Shown here piece by piece: positions 36,001 through 47,770 of a stretch of DNA of 64,000 nt. Origin of the DNA: Monosiga brevicollis MX1 (taxonomy: Eukaryota; Opisthokonta; Choanoflagellata; Craspedida; Salpingoecidae); the NCBI RefSeq assembly GCF_000002865.3, contig NW_001865062.1, positions 271,921 through 335,920 on the forward strand, written 5' to 3'. Within the stretch, counting starts at the first letter, position 1. The number at the start of each line of letters is the position of its first letter. The position numbers and the translations under genes are program-made. The notes beneath the pieces were generated by a model. It saw only the letters and a program-made list of their open reading frames with translations. It searched no databases and was not told where the DNA came from.

Positions 36001-39000
36001 CTACCCCTGTCGTCTCCCTGAATCATTTGCATCCGGCGCTCGCTGAATGCCTGCGTTGGCCGTAGCCTCCTATGTCCAGGCAATCCCAATGTGACAAAGC
36101 GCCCGTGAGCGCGTCCAAGCAGCCTGTGGATGTCCCGTCGCATCTTTGTAATACTCCCAGCCCTTGCACTCTTGTCGAAGACCATAGTGTCCGGGGTGCT
36201 TTGCCCCACTCACCGCGGCCAGGGCAGCCATTACAGCCTCTTCCTCTTCCTCGTCCAGATACAAGTTGGCTGCCGCCATCTGTCATGAATGCAGCCAGTG
36301 AGGAAAAGGGAGCGTTGATGCACCAGCACAGCGTACAATTGCATCCACGGACGAGCCGTAACCAACCTCATCATCGTTCGCAATCTCACCCTCATCGCCA
36401 TCCTAGCAAGAACCCCATAGCAAGAACTCAATAAGCGGCCGCCGAGTAGCCAGAGACGGAAAGGGGTCCACCGATCGCACTCGCATACCTGGCGACCAAA
36501 AAGGTTGGCAAGCGAGGGCATGGAGCGCAGCCACTGGGACATGATGTGTCATCAAGTTTACATGAGCAATGAGCCAACACAAATGCCCATGTTCGCAACA
36601 AAGGTCACATGATGCATCCCCAACCTCAGCGGCGCGCTGATGCAGATTGCCGGCCTCCATGTCGGCAGGCAGTTGGCGTCTGTGGGAGGAGCATTGGTCT
36701 TATCAGATCATCGCACCTACCAGCCCAAACAGTACGGAGAGCCCACAAAGGCCTTGATTTTTCTCTTGGAACCCGCTCGCTTACCCGCGCTGTTCAGCTT
36801 CAGCGGCCTGAGCCGCCCTATTGAAGTTGGGCATGAGCGACTGGAAAAATGCCTCCAGAATGCCGCCGTCATACTCCTCCCGCACTCGGCTGTTTAGCAC
36901 AGCGGTATACGGATTCTCAGTCCTGAAAGAATCGACGGGCACGCGTGAGCCGGTGCACACTCGAGTATCTGTTGGGCCGTGCGCCTCTTAAGCCAGGTTC
37001 GCAGTGGGGCAGGATAACGCCAAAAACACATTGGCGTTTTCGGAGGGCATTCTGGCCTACCCGGGACCCGTCGGTGGCAGCGGATCGTATGCAAGCACGG
37101 CTTCAGCTGTAGCAGAGGCTGGGAGCAGCGCCATGGCGCTTGACACGTTGCTGATCAGAACATGACGCTGGATGTTAAAGGGCAGGAATGGGTAGTTGGT
37201 TTTACGGCTAGAGGTTCCAATATGCGAAGATGAGAACATCCGTACACCCAAGAGGAAAAGACAAAAAAAAAAAAGAAAGATAATTATGATACCAGCCGCA
37301 ACTGACCCCTCAGCATGTGTGACAGCTGTCGCTTGAAGTTCGGGCTCAGCCTCCAACCGTTGGGTGAGGCGCAACGCACTCTCCTGTAAATGATCAATGT
37401 TGTGATGGTAGCCGCGCAAAAATTCGAGGCCTTGCACGATGTGCTCTGCACGAGCTGACAACACAAAAGCCCAAGGTGGTTACGTACGTGCAACCAGCGA
37501 ATAACTGGCTCTGGCTTCCAAAAGTCCAAACAACGCTCCAAGTAAAGCGTCACCAAAAGTCGAATGTTTTTCTCCGACGAATTGAGGGAGAGCTGGCAGT
37601 GGAAAGCAGCCATTGGATGAGCACATTTCGGCAACGGGTGGCGGAAACGAGAGTGTGAGCTTGCACAAACCGGAAGCTTAAAGTGTCGGTGTTGCAAAAC
37701 CTCGGGGCGGAAATTGGCACCCGACTGCGTGGCCATGAGCGGTACTACTTCAGGGAAGCGAAGCAAGGCATCTAGCAGGCGAGTTTCGGCTTGTTCTTCA
37801 AGCAGAGCTCGGCGCTGGTCGCCTTCAGCTAAATCCTGGGCCGCCAGCCAGGCGGCCAGGGCAGCACTGAAGGCGAAATTGGGCAGGGACTCCAAGTGTC
37901 GCTCCTAGTCAAGCCAGGCACCATGAGGCTGTACAAATGTGTTGCGAACCGACATATATGCATGTGTCATGAAGAGGGTGGCGGGATGCTGTTGGAACAA
38001 AACTTGAGAAAGTGCTGGCCTTACATACCCAATGCCATTCCTCCATCATTTGTACCAAAAGATCGTTTTCACCAGCAGCAAGTGCCATTTGGTCCATGAT
38101 TAAGAGTGCACCCAGTGGATCCTGAGTTCAGGTTTGTGCCAAAGCCCCAGGGGGTGAGGCAACACACATGCAAGGTCGACGAGGTGTGACATCAAATGTT
38201 GTGGTCAAGTAGGTACGCCATGGCACGTACATCGGTGGGATCCAGGCTGAAGAGGAAACGCGTGAGCTCGAGGGCGGCCCGATAGCAACCCCGGTTGCGC
38301 ACATAGCCAATATGACGAAAGAGGGCAAGAAAGAGGGCGCGGTTGTGGTAGGTACGGTAGGTCATTCGGCACTGCCCCGCAGCCGGTTTGAATGTTGGAT
38401 GAAATGCTGCTTGTAGGCAATAGATTGCACGCTCCACGAGATCAGCAGCGGTGGCCACGTCCCCGCCCATTGCGCACACCTATAAATTGAGAAAATGCAA
38501 TGAGAAGGCCAATGTAAGCGAGGCTTGGACAGGCAACCCCCCCATTGCATGTGCAGCGCTGGTTTGGTGGTGGGGTTGCCATGTTCATAAGTATGCTATT
38601 GAAGGTGGGACTACCTCAGAGAGTTGCAAAAGCGAGTCAATGTGGTATGGGTGGTGTTGCAGGACCGCGGAGATGGCATTGGGGTCCATGGTGCGCACGG
38701 CACGCAAAAATCGCAGCTATCACAGATACGACGCATGGGCAAGGAGCCGACTTTGTGAGGCAGGCAGTACAGAACGGTTTGTTTTTTTCATGAGTAGGAG
38801 TGCGGATGACACACCTGAACCTCTTGGTAAGCCGGTGAGTGCTGCAGCTGAAACAGTCGTTGGCCATCTTCTTGCTCGTCGGGCGCAAGAACCATGGCTA
38901 GGCCTGTGCCAAGCAACAAGGGAACAAGGAAGGTGGAAGTGCATCAAGGAGGTGTTCGGGAAGGATGTGATAGCTAAGTGTGTGCCATGGCTGACAAGCG

Positions 39001-40279
39001 AGGTCGTGGGGGGCCGTGGCATGCGTGGGTTGGGAGCACGCACCAGTGCGTTGCATGCGAGGCCAGTTGTCCTTTGGATGAACCATAGAGGAGCGCACGG
39101 TGCGACCGCGGCGGGGAGCTTGGGTTTGCCGACCCATGTGAAATTTGCGCCGCAACTCGGCATCGGCATCCAGAAGGCTGGGGGTGAGATTGTAGTGGTG
39201 ACGATGCGTGAGTGTGGGCTGAAAGTGGGGAGAAAGCAGGTGCGCCGCGGAAGGGCAGGGCTCACCGGGTGTCAATGTCGAGAAGGTTTTGTCGGAGTTT
39301 GGGGGCTGAGTCTAGATCGTCATCAGCGCCACGCGTGGCCCACTTGGAGCCCAAGTCAGCTTGTAGCTACGCGGTGGGATGAACCAGGTCGCAGTTACGC
39401 ACGAGGGTGAGACTCGCACGTTTCTGAATTTTGCTCGGGAGTGTCAAGACATCTCGCATGTCGTCACATGTGAAAAGGACAGGGCGGCACATGCGGGTGG
39501 TGTCAGACGCTGACCTCGGCAATGGCAGCGTCGACGTCGTCCAAGGGGGGCTCAGCAGCGTCGTTGAGGCTCGTGGCTTGCTCGTCATTCTTGCCAGCAG
39601 CGTCATTTTTCTTATTCTTCTTCTTGTTTTTGTTCTTTTTCTTCTTCTTTGATTTGCTGGTCGTGGGCGCTGGGGAGGGTGGGGGCGGGGAACGCACAGG
39701 CGGATGGGACCACGTGCAACAAGGCGATGATTGCAGACCAGACATGGCCTTTCCGTGTGTCATACCTGGTGTTGTAGCCGTTTGCTTGTTTGCCTCGGGA
39801 GTAGAACCGTTGTCGGGCTCACTGTCGTCTGATTCTGAGCCCGCATTCTGTGATCGGTGGGCCAGCGGTGTCAGGAGCCGAGCTGGGTCATAGCTGCTCG
39901 TGTAAACTTGTCTGGTTTGGACCTTTCCTTGCTCCAGCTAGTCCTGCCCACCAGGTCACGTACCAGAGCCGCGAAGAGATTGGGCTTGGGCTTGGCACGA
40001 GGTAGTGGGGACGAAGCAGTCTCGTCCTGACTCTGCTCATCCTCCGAGGCTTCGTCTACCTCGCCTTTAATCAAACCGCAAGAGTCACGGGTATTTAGAG
40101 GCTCACAAACTTGGCATGTCGACCAACTGTTGCGCTTTGGCGTGGTGTGTCAGGAACCAGTTTGACTGCCCCAGACATTCTCTAGCACATTGGATGAGCC
40201 CATGGAACGTACGGGCAAGGTTGGCCCAGGCCTCTTGTTCACGCTGCTGAAGCAGCCGCCGTACGGCGCGCGACGACAT
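36001..40279 (-). CDS. TCF25: TCF25/NULP1 (ribosome quality control, Rqc1 family)
   Basis: Twenty exons close in frame over 739 residues (40213-40279, 39964-40064, 39766-39847, 39515-39669, 39266-39366, 39044-39177, 38815-38903, 38615-38716, 38231-38479, 38029-38121, 37671-37904, 37484-37592, 37307-37454, 37061-37207, 36785-36922, 36625-36679, 36489-36533, 36367-36402, 36214-36279, 36001-36069). The yeast homologue Rqc1 works on the 60S ribosome in aberrant nascent-chain ubiquitination. Matches start at [10 protein letters not shown] and include the Lys/Asn-rich N-terminal tract (K5NKNK3NKK), [88 protein letters not shown] and YDPLPPTG. The C-terminus is acidic as in the family. The TPR-like helical core is intact. 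Confidence 0.93.
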
Positions 40280-41163
40280 TGTCAAGGATTAACTACGCAT
40301 CCAAAGCCGGCAGCCGCTGGATGAGTCTGATTCGTGACCGTGTGTACGCCTATCCCAACACCATCCATTCCAGCCTCAACCTCCATGGTGAACCCTCAAC
40401 CCCCACCCCCACCCCCCATGTTTTTTTGGGTTTGTTTTGCGCCTGTTCCAATGCAATTCAGGCCCGGCTGCCGTACCTCTGCTGGCCACCGCTGCCACAT
40501 ACGCACAAGGAGAAGGTCCTGTGCGCGGGGTCTGATTTGTCGACAAAAAAAACCCCGAAGTAAGTCTCAGCCAGTCTCTCAGTCTCTCAGTCTCAGTCTC
40601 TCAGTCCCTCCTTCAGTCTACTGGTCTCTCAGTCCCTCCGTTGAGTCTTTCAGTCATCTGAGTGCTTCATCTGACAATGACATCACTGGGACACTTTCTT
40701 CAACCATTGCGTGTCTCAAGGGTGTGATTTCTTCGTTCAGAGCGGATTTCCCCCACACGTGCTCCCCTGAAGCCTCCCTACGCTGGCCCCCTCCCGGCCC
40801 CGACGAAATGGTCGCGCACCGATTTGAGAAGAATAGCATGATGCCATTCACTGAGTCATGCCCGATGCACACACTCGACCATGGCATGGCGCACCCCGTC
40901 CAATGGCCGCCGCCGGCCTGATCGCTCCCCTGACATCAAAGCAAAAAGACATTATTGTCGAGGCAGTGGTGGGGTCATCAAAGAGGGGGCGCCAACCCCC
41001 TACCACCAAAAGTTTTGTTCTTCGTCCGCCCTTGATCTCTCTTTCTCTTTCTCTCTCTCTCTCTGTTTCTCTGTCTTTCTCACCAATTCTGTCTTTCCCT
41101 CTCTCTCTCTTTCTCTGCTTTTCTCTGTCTTTCTCTGTCCCAAACTCTCTTCTCTATCTCTCT

Positions 41164-41223
<60 letters not shown>

Positions 41224-41283
41224 TCTCTCTCTCTCTCTCTCTCTTCTCTCTCTTCTCTCTCTCTCTCTCTCTCTTCTCTCTCT

Positions 41284-41315
<32 letters not shown>

Positions 41316-42005
41316 TCTCTCTCTTCTCTCTCTTCTCTCTCTCTCTTTCTCTTTCTCATTCTTTCTCTCTCTTCTCTCTCTTCTCTCTCTTCTCTCTCTT
41401 CTCTCTCTTCTCTCTCTTCTCTCTCTCTTTTCTGTCCAGCAGCTGCGAGAAACGAGAAAGAAGCACACCCACCGCTCCAAAACAACAAGGCCGTGTGGTA
41501 TGTGACACACGGGTGTGATCAAGGCTCCCTCCAAGTATAGTGCTTGCCATGTACTAATAAGCTATAATGAAGCAGATATGTATGCTATATGTAACTGACG
41601 TGTATAGACGTACAAGGACGTTTTGTTGATGTTGTTGGATCAATGCACATTTCCCTCTCTCTTGCTCTCTCTCGCTCTCTCTCTCTCGCTCGAACGCGCA
41701 CTTGACCTCGACTCGACCCCGGACGGCTGCTGTTAGTGAGCTAGCTGGCTACACGGTATGTGCCACACACGCTCGCATGTATCTTCAGGTTGCCCTTTTT
41801 TTTCTTTTTTGGCTTTGAATCGTGCCCTTTGCTCGAGTTGCATTTGATTTTTTTGGCTCTTCCACCACCTCACCCACAAATTGCTTTTTTTTTTTTTTGC
41901 TTGCTTCCCAACCAACTACGACAGGACCTTGACCTTGAAGGCCACAACCCGCGGCTCCTTCCCACTGTGCCCATCTTTTCCTCCATCTCCCCTTTGCCCG
42001 CCATC
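40280..42005. repeat. CT-rich repeat region between divergent TCF25 and HAD genes
   Basis: CTCAGTCT units lie at about 40562-40640. A 390-base block at about 41035-41430 consists of (CT)n with regularly spaced TCTCTTCTCTC variants, locally a higher-order repeat. A shorter CT/CTCG block lies at 41650-41695, and T12 at about 41885-41899. Open frames in the block are poly-Ser/Leu. No gene is seen. Confidence 0.8.
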
Positions 42006-43809
42006 ATGGCTGCTTTGATTCTCAGAAGTAGTAGTCGGAGAAGTCGTGCTTTGGTAGCCACCACCCACAAGTGGCTGCTTTCCCACCAGCTCTCGCACTC
42101 CACCGGCCCCAACCTTGCCCGGAGCTATGCCACCGCTCCAACGGGCCCCACCTACGCTTCGACTGCTTTTCTCCACCAGCGCCTGCGCCCACAGCGCTCT
42201 CAAAATTCCCACGGGGCCAAGCTCAACCCAGACAAGGGCTCCGCCTCTGGCCTCGCTGCGGGTCGCTCTTTCATGCGCACCCAGTCGGGCACTGGTGACT
42301 CCCTGCAAGTTTCCCAACAGAAAAATTGGCAATGCATCATCTTTGACAAGGTGGGTGCCTCTACTGCTTCCGCTTCCCCCCTCACTACACGACAAATCAA
42401 ACACAGTCCCCCCCCCCTTCTTCCCTCTCCTTCTTTTCTTTCCGCCTTGGGGCTGGATTGAATTTGCTCTTCCTGCGGTGTTGAGTGTCTGGCACTTGTT
42501 GCGCCTCCATCGACTTGTTGCCCCTCTTGTCCTGCTCGGCAGTCACGTCACCTCTCCTTCGTTATGAAGGGAGTGTGAGCCGATTTAAGATCCTAGCGGT
42601 CCATTGCCACATCTGAAACGCTGTACGCCTGTGCGAGTGGCTGTCTGAAGTGATGGGACGCGATGGTGGCAAAGAAAGGAAGAAATGGAACGGCCGTGAC
42701 AGAAAGAAGAAAAGAGAGGGGGGGAGAGAGAGGAGATAGGTGTTCCAGAAACGCGCTGATTCGTGGTTTCGCCCCCCTTTCTCGCTCTCGCAGTTTTGCT
42801 TTCCCGTTCGCTCGCCATGTTGGTCCTCTCCCTATTGGGCGTTGACATTCCCCTGTCGTGTCGCCCGCCCGCTCGCCTTCCCGAGTTGTCTACTCCTCCC
42901 GCGCTTCACATCGGCTCAAACCCATCTTTCCTCGTCCCCCTCTTTTATTTTCTGTGAGAGACAGACGACAGACTCATCGCGCCGTTGACCGTTATTCCTT
43001 TTTTGGCTGCTTTGCAGGATGGCACCCTCTTTGATACTCGGAAAACTTGGCATGCATGGGCCGAGTGTATGGGCCAACACCTGACCGACGCCTGCTCTCA
43101 GGACGCCTGCTCCACGTTTTTCAAACATGTGGGCTACGATCCTGAGACCCGTGCCATTGCCGGCAACGGCCTTTTGGCCATGCGGCCCTGGACTGAGATC
43201 TACGATGCCATGGCCATCATCCTCTCCTCCTGCTCTAACCAAGAGCTCGAGGACTGCGTCGCATCCGTGGGCCAGTGGCGCCGTGATTTTGACATGGTTG
43301 AGGGCCAGGAACTCCTCTTTGACGTCGCTGACCTTTTTACCCAACTACGTGCCTCTGGTGTTAAGGTACGCTGCCATGCGCATCTACCAATCGTGTGCCT
43401 CTCGTCACGTTCATGTTGAACACAATGCTTGCTCGCTTGCTCGCTGTAGGTGGCCATCAATACAGCTGATGATCGCCTCTCTACGGATGGCATCCTGGCC
43501 AAATATGGCCTAACCGACCTGGTCGATATTGTGTTGACCAGTTCTGAGATGCCCCATCCCAAGCCCCACCAGGACAGCGCCCTTTTCATCTGCTCATCGC
43601 TCTCGGTGGATCCTGAGCTCACCATGGTCGTCGGCGATACTTCGGCCGACCTTCTCCTCGGTCGCAACGCCAATCTGGGCCTGTCTGTTGGTGTCCTCTC
43701 CGGTGCTTGCACGAAGGAGGAGCTCTCTCGCAACAGCGACATCATTCTCAAAGATGCGCGCGGTGTTTTGCAACTCATCAATGCCCCCCTTGACGCTCTT
43801 GAGGGTTAA
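42006..43809 (+). CDS. HAD-superfamily hydrolase, probably mitochondrial
   Basis: Three exons (42006-42350, 43018-43365, 43450-43809) close in frame, 350 residues. Residues 1-100 are Arg/Ser/Ala-rich with few acidic residues, like a mitochondrial transit peptide. The HAD core follows: motif I DKDGTLFD (nucleophile and acid Asp), motif II INTAD, the motif III lysine in HPKPHQD, and motif IV VVGDTSADLLLGRNA. The cap helices between motif I and II fit a phosphoglycolate-phosphatase-like subfamily. The substrate is unknown. Intron 1 (667 nt) interrupts motif I between the first and second aspartates. The gene continues into a 3' region with AATAAA at 44213. Confidence 0.87.
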
Positions 43810-44882
43810 GCCATGTCATTGTTTGCCATGCTGACTCTCCTACACATGATCTTTATTTGCTGCCTTGTGTGTTTGAATTCTTGATTTTCTTTCTTTTTCC
43901 TCCACTCCGGTTTCGGGTTTCCATTTTCTTTTTTTGTGGTTTGACCTGCCCGTGTTACGTTGATGAGTGAGTACCGAGACTCGATGTGTTTTCTTTCTCA
44001 AGGCTGTCTTTTAAACAGCCATGTGAGCTGACCTTGATCTTCTGGTCCTCCCACCCGTTGTGGTCGCATCTTTTCTCTTCTCTCTCCTCAACATCTCGTT
44101 GTTGTCATGTTTGATTGACCATCCCCTTCGATGACCATTGTTTTCCGTTTCGAGACTTTTTTGCTTCTTCTTCTTCTTCTTTTTTTGAACTGTAGCTGAG
44201 CTTTTGATAGACAATAAAATTTTTTTATCATCAACTTTGTTCCGTGCCCTCTGTTTACATTGGGGTGTGCCGTGCACAATCGCGTGTAGTTGTCTGCTTG
44301 TGTTTTTGTTTTTTAATCTTGCCGTATCCCTTTGTAGTTGTTTTCTGCTTTTGCTGTGACGCATCTGGCTCTTTTGCCTGAATGTAATCACACACACACA
44401 CACACCGCCATGCGGCTGTTCATGTATTTTCCTATCGGGTCTTCGGGTTTGTATGCTCCCAAATTTTGTGTCTTCTGAAGATGACACCTTCAATCGAGCG
44501 ATATTAAACACTTATCAACGTGTGCTTCAAAAAGGGTTTTGCAATTGAAGGTCACTCGGCCAGGGAAACGGCAGAAGAAGCAGTGGTGGGGTGGGGGTTA
44601 AGAAGACAGTGACTGGCAAACACGGCACAAGGATAACGGCACGAAACAGCCTCAACAGAATCAAATGTGCAGACAACTAAAAAAAAGAACCTCCTTGACA
44701 GTCAAGTCAGAGCAAGCAGCGTGCAACATGACTTTGCTTTTTATTCCCCACAATCTTGCGAGCAAGAACCAAGGAGGATCAGGTGAAAGGAGGGTCCAAG
44801 GGGCCACCGTCAGCACAGCAGGGCATCTGGATGGTCCTGGTCGTCGGACGTATTCGGGGTGGTGAAGGCGCACCTTGAGAGC
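43810..44882. other. Convergent 3' region of HAD and VAP genes
   Basis: T-rich 3' UTR-like sequence after the HAD stop is followed by a short CA run at about 44391-44406 and mixed sequence to the VAP stop. I see no gene in it. Confidence 0.5.
44213..44218 (+). terminator. Poly(A) signal AATAAA
   Basis: AATAAA on the plus strand about 400 bases after the HAD hydrolase stop and followed by a T run; likely its poly(A) signal. Confidence 0.45.
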
Positions 44883-46511
44883 TTACAAGTACAACTTGCC
44901 AAAGGCCACGCCAATCAAAAATGCCACCAGAACGAGCAGCACGTTGAGCGGTGCTGATTTCGTGCCGGCGACATCATCAATGTTTGTGGGGCGCAGCTGT
45001 GCGACACTGGGCTTTGAGGTGCTGCTCTCACTCCTGACGGGAGCCGCCGCTGCTTTGGGTGATGCCGGGGTTGTCTCCTTGGATACGGCCTGGTTCTTGT
45101 CCTCGACTGGAGTAGCTGCCTTTTCTGCGGGTACGACGGCTGGCGCAGGCTTTGGGGCTGCCGTGTTTTTCAAGGAAGAGCTGGGTTTGGGGGCCTCGGC
45201 GACGGCGGCAGACTTGGCCTGCGGTAGAGCGCGCGAGCATATGTGGAGAAGGGGGGGGGGCAAGGGAGGATGAGCCCAGGGAGGAGATGGGAAGCGGGGT
45301 GTGGCGACACAGCTGGACACGCAGCAATCGTCCTGATGCCGAGTGAATGCACAGAGCACGCGCGTACCGAATCAACGTTGCCAGCTGAGAAAAGACCTGA
45401 CAGAGGGCAAGAAGCCAGGGCCAGCAGTCAAGAGCAAGATGAGACGGTAGCGCACGGTGAGTACAATCGCGTGTCTAGCTAGACAAGGCACGAACCGTCC
45501 TCGAGGAGAATGTTGTGCCAGGTACAGCGCATGCGAATTTCGTGCGCATGAGACTTGAAGTCGTCTGTCTTCAACTAAGAAAGACACCAACCGCACGATG
45601 GCACAATTTGTGAGCAAGGTGAAGGAGAGGAGGGGAGAACAGCTGGATTGATGAGCGGGCAATCAAAGGATGCTGGGGTAACGCAAACCTTGTCGGCCAG
45701 TTCGCCTTCTTGCAGCGCCGATGTGAGAGGCAGGGCTTGGATCTGATGGGCCACATATGTTCGAGGGAGTGGCGCACGGGCACCAAAGGTGGCCATGAGT
45801 TGGCATGAGTGGAGCAAGTGCCGTAATGGCGAATCGCTGCCGGTCGAATCGCTGCCGGTCGAATTGCTATGTGAATAACCGAAAGAAGAAGCAAGCGAGC
45901 CACCAAACCGACCTGAAACTTGTGCTTGCCATGGTCACTACGAAGATTTGTAAACTGCTGCATGATGACTACAGGCAGGGGGTCATGAAGGGTGCGATGA
46001 GAACCATGACGTCCTCTCTCCAAGTGCAAGTCAGACAACTGCCATGCTCATGGAAGAAAGCGCAACAGAGACAGACAGACAGGTAGAGAGGGGAGAACAA
46101 TCTTCATCAAGAAAGGTGAAGCTGGTCACGCACTTTCAATCTCCTTGCTCTCGCGAGGCGGTAAGGAGCCCGAGTTGGGGCGCACACAGTAAGCATTGGG
46201 ACGGGTGGTTTTGATCTTAAACGCCACGTTGCGATCGGTCTTGTTGGTGAGGGTCAAGGTGGATCGGATGGTCTTTTCACGCGCGCCTGTCAAAGAAACC
46301 AGACCAGGTGAACAACCTCACCTGCTTGAGCATGATCATCATGGTACTCATGATGTTGTTTGTCACTGACGATGCAGCTCGACTTGAGCGCGTGCAAAAC
46401 AAAGCGAGGTAGCAAGGACCTACTGGGGTTGCCCTCAAAGTGCAGCGTTTCGCGAGGCGAGACCTCGATGCAGGGGGGCTCCTGCGTGGCGCTAGTGCGG
46501 TTGAGCTCCAT
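44883..46511 (-). CDS. VAP: VAP (VAMP-associated protein), ER contact-site tether
   Basis: Seven exons (46424-46511, 46134-46286, 45913-45968, 45689-45742, 45496-45574, 45368-45396, 44883-45218) close in frame, 264 residues. VAPs are tail-anchored ER proteins whose MSP domain binds FFAT-motif partners at membrane contact sites. The MSP domain is complete: [57 protein letters not shown]. An Ala/Pro/Lys-rich linker occupies the usual coiled-coil position. The protein ends in a hydrophobic tail anchor ([21 protein letters not shown]). The KTTRPNAY segment is the conserved FFAT-binding face. No typical coiled coil is evident in the linker. Confidence 0.92.
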
Positions 46512-47770
46512 GATCAAGGATGAGCCGGCGCTGGAGTTTGTAGTTGTGTGGCGGCTGTTGAAAGATTTGGTGGAACGACCACGCCTCTGGCAATGGCCAC
46601 GTCCTGCTTCAGTGCACCTCTGTGCTCCTGCGGTACGTTGCTGCCTGCTTTGATCCCAAAAGACTGCAAGCGAGCCAATCACGTCCCCAAGCGAGGTGAG
46701 GCAAAGCGCATGCATGCTGCCGAGGTACAACCAACATGCACGCCAAAATTTACCCCCTCAACCCTCAACCCCAGCAAGATGCCCCCACCACCACCACCAC
46801 CACCACCACCCTGCTAGCTAGCTAGCTACAAGTCACACCACGCGCTCCTCCCAAACTCACCCGCACTGCCCTCTCTACCTCGTATACACCCCCGTCCCAA
46901 AAAAAAAAAAAAAAATAACGTGCGCCACCTCCTGCTGCTGCTGCTGGAAAATCGTTTCGCGCTGTAGTGTCGGAAGAGAAAGAGAAGAGAGAGAAGAGGG
47001 AGAAAGAGGAGAAAGAGAGAGAAAGAGGAGAAGAGACAGACAAAAGAGAAAAAGAAGAGAGAGAGAGAGACAAAAGAGAGAGAGAGAGTTTGAGAGAGAG
47101 AGAGAGAGTTTGAGAGAGAGAGAGTTTGAGAGAGAGAGAATTTAAGAGAGAGAGTTTAAGAGAGAGAGTTTGAGAGAGAGAGAGTTTGAGAGAGAGAGAG
47201 TTTAAGAGAGAGAGTTTGAGAGAGAGAGAGTTTGAGAGAGTTTGAGAGAGAGAGGGATGAAAGAAAGCCAGAGTCAGAGAGCTCTCTCTGGCGTGAATTT
47301 GCAACACAGCATATGATCGTGAATCACGTTCTCGCTACCATCTGTCTACACCACGTCTGCAGCGCCAAATGGAAATGTCAGATCCATCGGCCGCTGGTTT
47401 TATCTGACATTACATTTGGTCACCGGGTCGGTCTCCTGCTTCCAGCTGTCCTCGTCGCACCGGGCGCTCCCTCCGCTCCCTCCCGCCGCCGCTGCTCCCT
47501 CCGCCGCCGCCGTCTCTTTCCGCCTCTCTCCTCCTTGTGCTGGGGCTGGGCAGGTGCTTTGGGTGGTGTGGCCTTCGTTGCTGGCGGTCTCGTATTGATG
47601 GCCTCTTGTTTTAATCTGCTTGGTTCCACAGTCATACGAGGATCAACGCGCAAGCTTCCTCGGAGAGGTCTCACTTCGTCCTTGAACCCCGTGTGGAAGG
47701 CAACGGCGAATGTGCCTACTGGAACCACCTAGTGCGCACTTGCAGTGCGCCATTCTTACTGTAAGCGGGT
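46512..47770. repeat. GA-rich minisatellite between divergent VAP and CLC genes
   Basis: About 46970-47265 is a GAGAGA array with repeated TTTGAGAGAGAG and TTTAAGAGAGAG units of 15-20 bases. There is also a (CCA)n run at about 46784-46810 and A14 near 46900. The region lies between starts at 46511 (-) and 47771 (+). Minus-strand open frames here are Ser/Leu repeats. Confidence 0.8.

Noticed and set aside
40858-41540. Plus-strand frames of more than 200 residues
   Set aside because: Poly-Ser/Leu from the CT repeat.
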